Shown in pieces: positions 15,401 through 27,400 of a DNA stretch of 64,000 bases. The position numbers were made by a program, and so were the translations under genes. Position 1 is the stretch's first letter; the number at the start of each line of letters is the position of its first letter. The DNA is taken from assembly GCA_034509755.1 (NCBI GenBank), contig CM067556.1, positions 8,827,501 through 8,891,500 on the forward strand, in the 5' to 3' direction. Under the pieces are notes generated by a model. The model did not search any database. It was not told the DNA's origin and worked only from the letters and a program-made list of their open reading frames with translations. The DNA comes from Anisodus tanguticus. Lineage: Eukaryota; Streptophyta; Magnoliopsida; Solanales; Solanaceae.

Positions 15401-18400
15401 TTTTATACGAAAATATTTGAATGGGATTGGAATCCAAAATATTAAAGTGACTTATGTATCATTTTAGAGGAAAGGGCAGCCCGGTGCACTAAGCTCCCAC
15501 TATGCGCGGGTCCGGGGAAGGGCCGGACCACAAGAGTCTATTGTACGCAGCCTTACCTTGCATAGTGGAAGAAAATATTGAAGATATTGTCCTCGAGAAA
15601 AGAAAATATATATATACATTAAAGTAATGGTTGAAAAGTTTGTTTGATTGAGAAAATATCACCGTGAAAGTTTAAATTCGAATAGTTAAATGAATCTGAA
15701 TTCTTGAAAGTTGTGAAAAAAAGGACAGTCCGGTGCACTAAGCTTCCGCTATGCGCGGGATCCGGGGAAGGACCGGCCACAAGGGTCTATTGTACGCAGT
15801 CTTACCTCACATTTCTGCAAGAGGCTGTTTCCACGGCTTGAACCCGTGACCTCCTGGTCACATAGGGGCAACTTTACCAGTTACTTCACCGTGAAAGTTT
15901 AAATTCGAATAGTTAAATGAATCTGAATTCTTGAAAGTTGTGAAAGTAACACAAAATAATACTACTAATGAATGTAAGAACATGTCAAAATGAAAATATT
16001 GTGATAGAAAATGAAACACGGGAAGTATAAGCAAAACACAATAATTAACTGGCGAATCAAGATTTCATTATTTAAGAGAAAAAAAAGAGACAAACCAACC
16101 TAAGTTCCATTTCCAGAAAATTGGAGACTATTGTCTTTAAATTTAGCGATGTGGCTGGCTGGCCTAGTGAATGGTCCATAATAACAATTTGACAAGGCAT
16201 GCATAACCTATTTCCACCAAGACATGCAATTTGAAGCGATTGGATTATTATGTAACAGAGTACAAACATCATAACTGTAAAGAATGGATCTTTGACCTAA
16301 CTCAACCCCAAAAGCTAGCTCATGAGGGGAGGATTGTTCAAATTCATATAAGGAGTCCAAATTCCCATCCCACAACAAATGTGGGAGAATCAACACCCCG
16401 CGCGCACTCAGGTCTGGACATCTGGAGCGTGGACAATATATGATGGGGGCCCAACATCGGGTAAATAATGAATTGGGATAGGCTCTGATACCATGTTGAA
16501 GTGAGATTTTAGATGAGATGGTCACACACTTCAACAATAACAACCAAAAGAACTTTGAAATGCAAAATTAAACCCAGCTGATAGAGCCAAGACAAACTAG
16601 AGAATTGAGCACCAAGCATTTATCTTGGCTTTACCTTTTCAAATGAAATATTTTCTCTAACTGCTCCAAGCATTGTTATAGCATAAGAAATCAAACCACC
16701 AATACATGTCGGATCAACCTCAGCTATCGCACGCAAGGTCAAAGCAGCCTCAATGCGCACCTGATAAAGCAATAATCAAGGGGTTAAAAGCCGATTAGCA
16801 GCTAGACCACCTAAAAATTAAGTAAATGATGGATTCAATAAAGGACCTTGGGTGTTCCAACTTGGAAGTATACAAACATATTATTACAAGAATATTGTAA
16901 ATAGATACATAGATAGCCCCCTAAAGTCGCCACCAACTACCAGAGAGACACTTTACCTTTCCAAATGACTAAATAAACCTCTAATTGGCATGTGTGCTTC
17001 ACACATACCCGGATTTCACCTAGTACCACGAGTGTGTTATCTTAGTGCTGGTTTTTCTTGACCAATGACATTTTTCTTATTTATCATAAAAAGAACTCAC
17101 TCCTATTTAGAACCAAGATAGAAACAAGAGTAGCAAGAACTAAAATAAATGGCAAACTTTGCTAGACACAATCGACTTATGGCACCTGATTTTGCCAGTT
17201 GTAAGGTGGCTAGCCGGTTATGGAGAGCGGCTCTCAATTTGTTTGGGATGAAATGGGTCATGCCGGGTACAATGAAGGAAGCTTTGCAAAGTTGGACTCA
17301 TAGACAGGGAAAGAAAAGCCAGAGGGCTTGGAGCGTTGCCCCCTTAGCAATCATGTGGGTCATTTGGAAAGAGAGGAATAGAAGGGCATTTGAAGGGTTG
17401 GAGCTTGATTTTGTAAAAAAGCAAAGTAGTGTTTTGTCTCTAGTCTCTTTTTGGTGTACTTATGAGGTCCCAATTTGTAAAGAGAATTGGATCTCTTTTG
17501 TTGAGAACCATATTTTGATTTGGTATATGACTTGTATATGAGGTTTTCCACAATTGTTAATAAAATTGTTTACCTTATCAAAAAAAAAATGGCACCTCAT
17601 TTATAGATTCCCTATACGTGTTCGTCCTTGAAAACTCAAGTCTTGAACCGTGCTAGTAATTACTCCCATATCAAGTAACCCTCGTACCAAATAGAAGAAG
17701 CTTACCAGTGGTGCACAATGGGAAACTGCAGAAACAACTGTGTTATCAAGAACTTCCTTAAATTCAGCGGGAACCTGCATAATGGATATACCAATTACAA
17801 ACCAATCACTAGTTCTGCAAAGCAATCTAAACAGACTTATCATAGACCAAAAGCTTCTTTGGGGGAAAACGTATGTAGAGGCAAACATGAATTTCAATTA
17901 AGTAGTCAAGCAATAAGCTCAAATTAATTCATCCTAGAAACCGATAATAAGAAACCCAAAGACCTACACCACCTCCCTGCTTCAACCCTGTTGAAGGAGT
18001 ATATAGGTGAATGTCAGCCAAGTCAAGCCAAGTAATAGCATCAGATGGCAGACTCGTGCTCAAACTATTTTGATTTTCGAGAACAGGTTAGTAGGTAAAA
18101 AAGATAAAATATCACTCTCACATAGAAAAACTGAGTCCACATGATTCAGACCAAACCTCCCAATGCTAAAGAACTTAATTAACTATCTGATAAACCACGT
18201 GGAATAGCTAATATGGAAGGGTGAAGTACATTACCCTTCAAGTCGTTCTCCTAATTTCCATGAGACCCCTATAGCAGTTAACTATCTACATTTCTCCGGC
18301 CTCTAGGAGTATTTGTTAAAGCAACAACCTCGTAACTCCTGTGATAATCTATCAAATGATGCATAATTGCAATATTCTACCTACTTCCCTTAACAGACAA

Positions 18401-21400
18401 AAATATGAAAGCAGGTAAAGGCAAAGAAAGAAAAATAGAAAGGAAATTCAACTAGTTGTTTGTCTATTTTCAGACAAAACACTTGTGTCTCCTAGACTTG
18501 TACTTAAGGATTTCTTTTTCGCAGATTTGGAATTATCCCTAAAGAATTTGATGAAACTTTCAAGTCCGCCACAAGAAACTATAAGTTTTAACAGTGATGG
18601 GACGTTAGCGTGATGTCAATAACAAATAGGGGAGTGTATGCATCTAAATGCTAATGCTTCTTTGATTAAAGTTTATCTGGCTACTGGATGAGTAACTACT
18701 TGGAAATCCTCACAGTCACGGGTAAACATATGAAAAGCAGAGAATATTGTCCTTCACCTCCCCTAGTGTTCTCAAAGCATACGACATGGTGCGCAAAGCA
18801 GCAACTCGCATGGAAGGAGTAGCATCAGGAGATTGAAGCTGCAGAAAGGAACTCTGTTAGAGCAGCTCAGGTGACAACACACTGCAGAAGATCCACCCAA
18901 AACACTAACAAGAACTTCAACCCGAATTTTTTCAGAAAACAATTCACTAGGACAAACCTGGTTGCCCAAAATAACCAACAGGCCTCTCTGAGTAGGTTCG
19001 CTCATTTGATCAGTTATGCCCACTCGAAGGATGTATAAAATGCATGCCTTCAATTAATCAGTAAACTGGTGAGGACATTGAGTCTACAATCTCGAAATCG
19101 AAAAGGCATATATAACAAAGCAATGAAGATGACAAAACACTGCAATAAAATTTAAGGTAAAGACCAAGTGGATACAACTTATATAGAGACCAGTCTCACT
19201 TGGTGGTTGTATCACACTTTCATTCAGCTTTTTTACAAGCAAAAATGTCATGCTTCAATCAGATTTCCTCCAGAAAGTTCATTATCTAATTGGGAGTTGG
19301 TGAGTCCACACTAGAGCAAAGTTGGTATATGAGCAACTTTGTACTTTAGGGCAAGTCTTTCAAGAGATAATATGCAGTATCATAACATAGAATTTATTCT
19401 GTGTTACAAATCAAAATAGAATGTCCATTGAAATCCATAAGCATTTCGATTGACAATTATATCCATCAAATTCAAACCACACAAAGAGCATGCAATGATC
19501 AAAGTTCCTGAATTATCAATTTGAATCTAGGCTTCAGTCAAGTATATTACAGATGTAAGTCTTATTTCATATACTACAGTCCATAAGTCATTTCCAGAAG
19601 CTATGAAGAATTATTGATTCTTAAGCATTCTTAGCACATTTAACGTAATGATGAGAATTCTCATCCAGAAACAACATGAACACATTATATTGAACAGTAA
19701 TTTCGTGCAAATGAATAAAAACAGGGTGAGGGGAGGGCTAGAACCAAAATTTATCATAAATTAGCAATTAGACAGTTGAACACTTTTACTTCTTCCTGGA
19801 AGTAAACTATCTCTTTCACTTCAGAAAAGGACAAAAAGAAAACATAGCTATGAGACCAGTCACCAACTAGTCAAATAAAATGCCACAATTGGATGAAAAT
19901 TTTGGTGGAGTAAAAATGGACTACATACCAGTGCTTGAGCATCGAACAAACTATCAGCACGAAGCATGTCCATCACTTGAAAGATGTACTTTTCAAGCTC
20001 AGTATCAGGCTGAAGATACTTCAAGCGGATTGCCTGAAAAGAGGAACTCATAAATGGTATGTTCTGCTAACATTCTTTGCATTAAATTCTTCTTCTTTTT
20101 TTTGGGTCGGGGTGGTTCTGTGTAATAAAAGATTATATTATAGATTGCACCAAGGAGCTATAAAAATGGACGATAGAAAAAGTTAGGCACATCAACAGAA
20201 AAAACCTTGAAATATATTTTGTTTTTCTAGACAAAAGATAAAAGATCAGTCTTCCATTTTTTACAAAGAATAAAGTCAATATATTATATCTGCGCAAATT
20301 TCAGATTAGAGAAGCATGTTTGTGGCTATCAGAGCACGAGCACATAAACCAAACTCATCAGTTATTCGTATATTCTTCGTTAAGTTAACATCCTCATTTC
20401 AACATTAGTCGAGCAATAGGTGCAACATTAGTCGAGCAATAGATGCACATGAGCCCTGAGTTGCTGTTGGAAAGGAATTAAGAACTGATGTAATATGTGA
20501 AGACCAGTACACATGAAAGAAGCTGAACATGAGGATTGTAAAGCTTTCACTTTCGAGTAAAATTCTGAAACTATACAGAACTATTATTTCTTCAGCCAGC
20601 ATCACTCTTAAGAGGAAGTAGACAAAAGGGACAAATAACAACCTGAATAGATTGAGTTATACATCTGCTGATGCTGCTACAAACTAATACCAGTGTTACA
20701 ACATCACTCAGTAAAGGTGTGGATTGATAACCAGTAGCTATTGGAGACAAGCAAGAAGAACTGACTACAATGTTGATGCGATAAAACTGAGAGTTGAATA
20801 GGGGTGAATTTACTAGCCTAAGGAAAATAACTATCAAGACACATGTAATATCATTGAGGACAATAGTCCAAGAGTTAATGGGTGCTTCAGATTTGGAAAG
20901 AACAAGAAAATCTTGGCTGTAATATAAGAGCTCAGTTTTATTGAATTTTAGGTTGCATTTGTAGGAATGGGACAATCCTACTTGTTATCATATATAAAGA
21001 ATTTGAATGTCAGAGAGTGAGGGATAGAAGAAATTTCTGTCTCTTCCTTTATGTACAACAAGAGTAATTAAAGAGACGACTTTATGCCTAACAAGGTTTT
21101 ATACCCCAAAGTGGCTATCCAGCCTATAATTTTGGATCCCAATACCAAAATTTTCTATCATCCTCGCACTTCGTTGTGGTAATAATAAATAATAGAAATA
21201 TATTAAATTAGTTTAAGAGAACTTAAGTAAAAAGAAACAAACTACTGGATTATATTAATCACTAATAAGTGAAGGTGTCATATTCAGACAAATAATTCCT
21301 ACCATGCATCCAACTCGAAAATATCAAACAATGCCAGAGCACCACAAGCATTGAAACTAAGTAACAAACAACTTTTCTAAGACAAATTTTGCCCTCCTTT

Positions 21401-24400
21401 CCCAGCTTCAGTTATAGTGGAGGTGGGACATTAAACCCTATTTTATCAAAAGAGGACACTGCATGTATAATCATTCTTGATGACTAATTCACGTATAAAA
21501 CTTGGACAGACATCCACGTGCATATGTTTCATATTCCGAAAGAGTATAAATTGTTTATCCACCATCTCACGGGGAGAGGGAAAAGGAAGTTCAAATATAA
21601 AAGAGGATTTATTGATTCATCACTACCTGGAGAAAAGAAACCCACGACAAGGTTAAGCCAACTCGCAGAACTTTCGCCCGAGGCCCAGTAGCTGCAATTT
21701 ATCAACTAATCAGAGACTGAGAAATCATTGAAAATATTCCCAGGATTTTCAAGCAAGCAATACAAGTACTGAAGCAATGATAATTATGCAGAAAGGAGGA
21801 GAGACAAACATGTCAAGTCACACTTTGCAAAGATAAGACTAAGAAATCGAGCATGGAGATGTTAAATCTGACACCTCTGTTGAGCGCAGCTGCTTATACT
21901 TGGAACAGAAGGAAAAATGGGGGGGGGGCAAATTTCCAGCCCCTCCTGTTCCTTCAGTTTAAGTAAGAAAGAGAAGCTTGTTCTCCACCAAGAAATACAC
22001 TAGCAATCTCCTTTGGTTATAAATTTGTAACTAATAAGGATACTATTGTTTGACCTAGACAGATTCAATCACCATTATAATGGAGCAGGACAATCAACTT
22101 CGCCAATGCTCAATTATTATTATTTTTGAAAGATGAGCAAAACTGAGAACCACAACAAGAAGGAAGCTATCCATTTCTTGTTTGCAATTGGATTTTAATA
22201 AAGATATTTTACTAAAATTTGAAAAAATTACAACTTCTGACTAAAAATGGTTGGTTTCTATAAGACAATCAATTCCCTTAGGGAGAGCTGCAGAAAGAAA
22301 AGGACACGCCAGTACGTATTATGTTTAACGCTCTAAATCAGTAGCATGTGCCATCTTTCCACATTCTGATCCCAATGATTGATGTGTTTAAGACCTAAAT
22401 TCAGTGCAATGATTTTTCTGACGATAGAAACATATATATTACAGTTTAACTGAAAGATATGGGCTGTTAAATGTACCTTTTACAAATGGCAAAGTTAAGT
22501 GTCTCTCTAAACCCCCATCAAGTTTCTTGGGAGTAAAATGAGCTTTTCCCCTTGGTTGTACCTAATGAGCATAAGCAAAGTCAGATCAAGCAATATAAAA
22601 TCTTTTAAAAGCACTTTTTTTTATAAACTGGTACTGTTGTATTCCACAGCATACCTTAATGCTGACGACCTCCAAAAAGAAAAGGAAAAAAAAGAGCAAG
22701 AGAAAGCTACTTACAAAGATCCTAGGAATCCTACAAGTTGATCTACTTCTACTATACATTGTTCTTGCAACATACATCTCTCCTTTTCCAATTCGAGGGT
22801 TTCTTTTTGCCCAGAATTTGTTTCTTTTTTCTGGGTTCCCTTGTCTTCGTACATTTCTCTTTTATTGTATATCCTTTTCCTTCTTTTAATGAAATTTCCT
22901 TATATCAAAAAAGCAACTATAACCTGTGCGTCAGGATTCATCCCAAGACCAAGCAATGCTCCCAGAGCTTCGGCAAATGCATCCCTTACTGACAATATAG
23001 GATCTTCGAGGGCCTGCAAAATACAGAGTTAGAGATTCAGCATTTACTTCCAATAGGGTGAGAAGAAGCATCCACGCTAAAATGGAAAATTCAAAGGAGA
23101 AGAGAAATTCACCAACCTTGACACAAGAAGAAGAAGCATTATCAAGTTCTCCAACCCCTAATCCTGGCCCTCCGATACTTGCAAATGCTTTTAGACACCT
23201 AGCTGCAGCTACTCTAACGATAGATGATTTGTCCACGATCCCACTTCGCATAATGATACGAAATGCATCAGCATATGCTGAGGCGGCAGCACCGCCACCA
23301 GAGCCTTCCAAAGCATTTTGAAGCATCTGTAAAGCCTCTTCTCTAACAAATTCCTGAATGAGCAAGTGGTTAAATAATACAACACCAAGTTTGAAATGCT
23401 AAACTGCCTTCTTTTCATAAGTTTCTTTCACAAGTCAAATAAACGTTTGAAAAGCCAAATGTGAGCTTGAAGGAAAAAGATTAGGAGATTTTGTGCTACA
23501 TATGGACAGACATTCAGAGGTTCAGCCAGAAATTTCCCACGACTGCACACCACTCTCTTAGGCTGTACATGGTAAATGCAATATACTATTTGCATCAGAA
23601 CCATAACCTAAGGATTTTTTTACTTACTTTTTTTTTAGGAGAGATGGTGTTTTTAAGCTATGCGGGTTATAACTTAAGGATTTATTAAGGTTTCAAAGCA
23701 ATCATAATCATAGGCTCTAAATTTGATGACGGGTCCAAAGTAGAGCAGTTGGAACATATATATAACAAAACTTTAAATAAAAATATTTGCAACATTATTG
23801 GACTTGATAATCCCTTGATATAGTCTATTCTTGAGTTCCAACTTTAAGTGAAGCAAAGAACAAAATACCATCTTGGACATGCATTTAAATGGGTAGGAGA
23901 TAGTACCGGCAGTAAAAAAAATGGAAGGGAACAATACGGAAGTACCAGGTGTGAAGTTCAAGGACAAAACGAACGGCATGTACGATAACATCTTTTATTA
24001 ATTCAGGGAATAAGAACCTAAATGGCCCATTGTCCCCCCCCCCCCCAAAAAAAAAAAAAAAAAAAAACTCTCTTGTTTTTGCGAGTAATAGAAGTGGAGC
24101 CTTGGCGCAATCCATCATCTGACATGGAGGTCATGGGTCCAAAAAAAAGGCAATCCGGTGCACTAAGCTCCCGCTATGCGCGGGGTCCGGGGAAGGGTCG
24201 GACCATAAGGGTCTATTGTACGCAGCCTTACCTCACATTTCTGCAAGAGACTGTTTCCACGGCTTGAACCCATGACCTCCTGGTCACATGGCAGCAACTT
24301 TACCAGTTACTCCAAGGCTCCCCTTCAATCATGGGTCCAAACCACGAAAATTAATCTCTTGCAAGGTAAGGTTGCTTACATAAGACCCAATGTAGCCCTT

Positions 24401-27400
24401 CCCCGAACCCCGCGCATAGCGGGAGCTTACTGCACCGGATTGCACCCCCACCCCCTCTTTCCCTCTCTTTTTTTGGTTAAGTGTTTGGATGGTAATAGAT
24501 AAGGTATATTTTATTAATGATATAGTGCCAAGGTAGTGAATTCTTTACACAAAATGACCACTGATGTCACCTCAGAAAACCATAGGAAGCTCATCTACTC
24601 AAGTATCGTATCTGATCTACTCATGTCTCTAGCCCATTACAGTAGTAGTATATACTAACTTTCTGCTACTCATTTACTCAACGCTCTGAAAGGAAGTTAT
24701 AATTGATACTGGATTTGTCAAAAGACTCCACTTAATCAAAAACAACATTTGAAAGGTGATCAGCTTTTCTTCGGTATCTAATTGTTTGTAGGGACAGAAT
24801 TTCAAAACCCAATTTCACCAGTAGCCCTCTGAAAAGACCCAAATCAAGCTACACAACCAACAGAATAGCATTAATTAAAATGCCTTTCTGACTCACACAA
24901 CTCTGTCGAAGTTAACTAGATTGTACTGAAAAAATTAAGCTAGCAAATTTTTTTTCCTAAACAAAGAGATCCATGCATGAACACGCACTTTGGATAGACA
25001 TTCGAAGATAAAGAAATCTCAGTACCTCATTAAACTTCAGTAGTTTTGCGACAATAGTGGTTGTTTCAAGTAAGCCTGAAGTAATTCGTCTCCCAAAATA
25101 GCGATACAATTCTCCCAAACACTCGGCAACACCTAAAATACAGTGACTCAATATAGCAACTCTTGTTTACTAAAGAAAACATCATAATGCATATCCAAAA
25201 AAATAACATCAAAAGGCGTAGGTCCTAAATATCAATTATAACAAGTAAAACAAGAGGCAACATGAAAATAAAGACACAAAAAAGTTGATACTATTCCATA
25301 TTACTCCCTCCATCCCAATTTATGCAAAGGTGTTTGACTGGGTACGGAATTTTAAAAATAAAGGGAAGACTTTTGAAACTTGTGGTCCAACAAGTCATAC
25401 ATATTTGTGTAGCTATAAAACATCCAATTAACGGTAAAATAGGAAGTTTAAAGTTAAATTGTCACAAAATATAAACCGGTGTCATTGTTTTTGGGACTGA
25501 CTAAAAAGGAAAGAGTAACATATAAATTGGGACGGAGGAAGTAGACAGTTATTGGATTAAAAGTCAATAAAGCTCAGAGTTCTCCAGCACAAGATAACAT
25601 GGGCATATTTGGGTAGTAACTACAACATAATTAATAAGGAATTCTAGATAAAGATATTCAATGCTATGAAGCTACAACCACCAGATAATAACTAAAAGGG
25701 AAATTTATCCTGCAACAAGTGATCTCAAGTTCTAAGTGCAATTATCTATGAACTAAAGAATAAACAGCAGAAATTGAAAGTTTAGCGATTCTAACACACC
25801 CGCGATTCGCTGAGCCTCGCTTTTCTTTCCATCAGAGAGAAATCCCTGCAAACTGCTGGCCCTAGAGTATATTGAAATACTGTCACCCTTTTGTATAATC
25901 CTTGCCACTGCCACTGAGGCCAGATGACGCACCGGTTTCCTTGCGCCTAGCACAAGTAGAGAATAAAGTGCATCCTCACATTTCCTCTGACACAGCAGTA
26001 TAGAGTCCTGAAATTTTACAACTTTAGGTATCCATTAATCCAACTCCCCCCACCACCACCCAACAAAACCAAATCTACATCATGTTAAACTAGATCAACA
26101 ACTATTCAAAAAAAATTTGAGATTAATCAAACAATGAGTTCAAATTAGACCAAAATATACATTCATTAGATCTTGTGGAGGAAATTTGAGAGAAAAAAAC
26201 ACATTACAAAATATGTAATTGTTGCTAGTTGTACATACTTCTCAGCATTTTCTTAATGCTGGCAATCTATGATTCTATCTTTTACTGATCAAAAAAAGAA
26301 CAGAGCAAAAAAACTACCTAGAAGTCGTCTACAAATCAAGAAGAAACCCATTCCATTCCCTCCATATTGGTCAACAATGGATTAATATAGATTGAACTCT
26401 TCGTACGTACTTCTTTGTTTGCTATATCGTTTACTAGAAAGTCACCACCTTGGTTTTTTTCAATACTTTCTCCAATCAATAACCAAGAAGGAAAGAAATT
26501 TTTTTATAAATATAGATATATAAACTACTTATACCAAAAGATAATAAATTACATAAATATCAAAGATCAACAATTGATCAGTACCTACTTGATAGATTGA
26601 TTCTTTCACATGCTTCTATTTGGAAGATGAATTGCAGATACACATAGCATTCCGGAAAAGGCCAAATATTATGAAAACATCTAGTACTGCCCTTTGAAAA
26701 TTTAGTTTTACTTCATCTTTGAAAGCATCAAAGCTTGGAGTAACCGGTAAAGTTATTGGCATGTGACCAGGAGGTCATGGGTTCAAGCCGTGGAAACAGC
26801 CTCTTGTAGAAATGCAAGGTAAGGTTGCATACAATAGACCCTTGTGGTCCGGCCCTTCCCCATACCCGCGCATAGCGAGAGCTTAGTGCACCGGTTTGCC
26901 CTTTTTTCATCTTTGAAAGGAGAAACATTAAAGTATGCTTCTTTGATGACAACACTAAGATTGGCTAGGGTATACAAAGTTCACTTCAAGAAAGAAACAT
27001 AATGCAGCACCCCAACCAAACGGTCCAAGTAACTTGCATTTTCCAGGAATTGAAACCACTTCAATAGCCAACACATGGCAGAATCGCAGCACCCATTACT
27101 ACTTTATAACACTACACATGAAATTGGTATATATATATATAGAGTTCAAGACAACATTAACGGGCTGAAACTAGGAGGGTAAAGAGAAGTTAAATAGACT
27201 CTTTTTTTATATAAGTAATGATAAGTTAATAGAATTAGAGTGAATTTTACTATAAATACGACAATGTGAACTGTATCCAATTCATCACAATGACAGTCGA
27301 TCAAGATCTAGCGAAGTTCACAAAATAAACGCGAAGTAAGAAATACACAGACCTTGGACTCTTGATCAATGGCGGATATGAGATCAGAGATAAGATCAAA

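Noticed and set aside
20592..20975. 127-codon minus-strand frame in SWEETIE intron 7
   Set aside because: Hydrophobic, compositionally random, no recognisable domain, and the joined SWEETIE exons skip it cleanly.
22640..22920. CT-rich block with several overlapping frames and a CTTATATCAAAAAA end
   Set aside because: Resembles a retroposon 3' tail, but no coding motif, SINE box or target duplication could be matched, so I left it unassigned intron.
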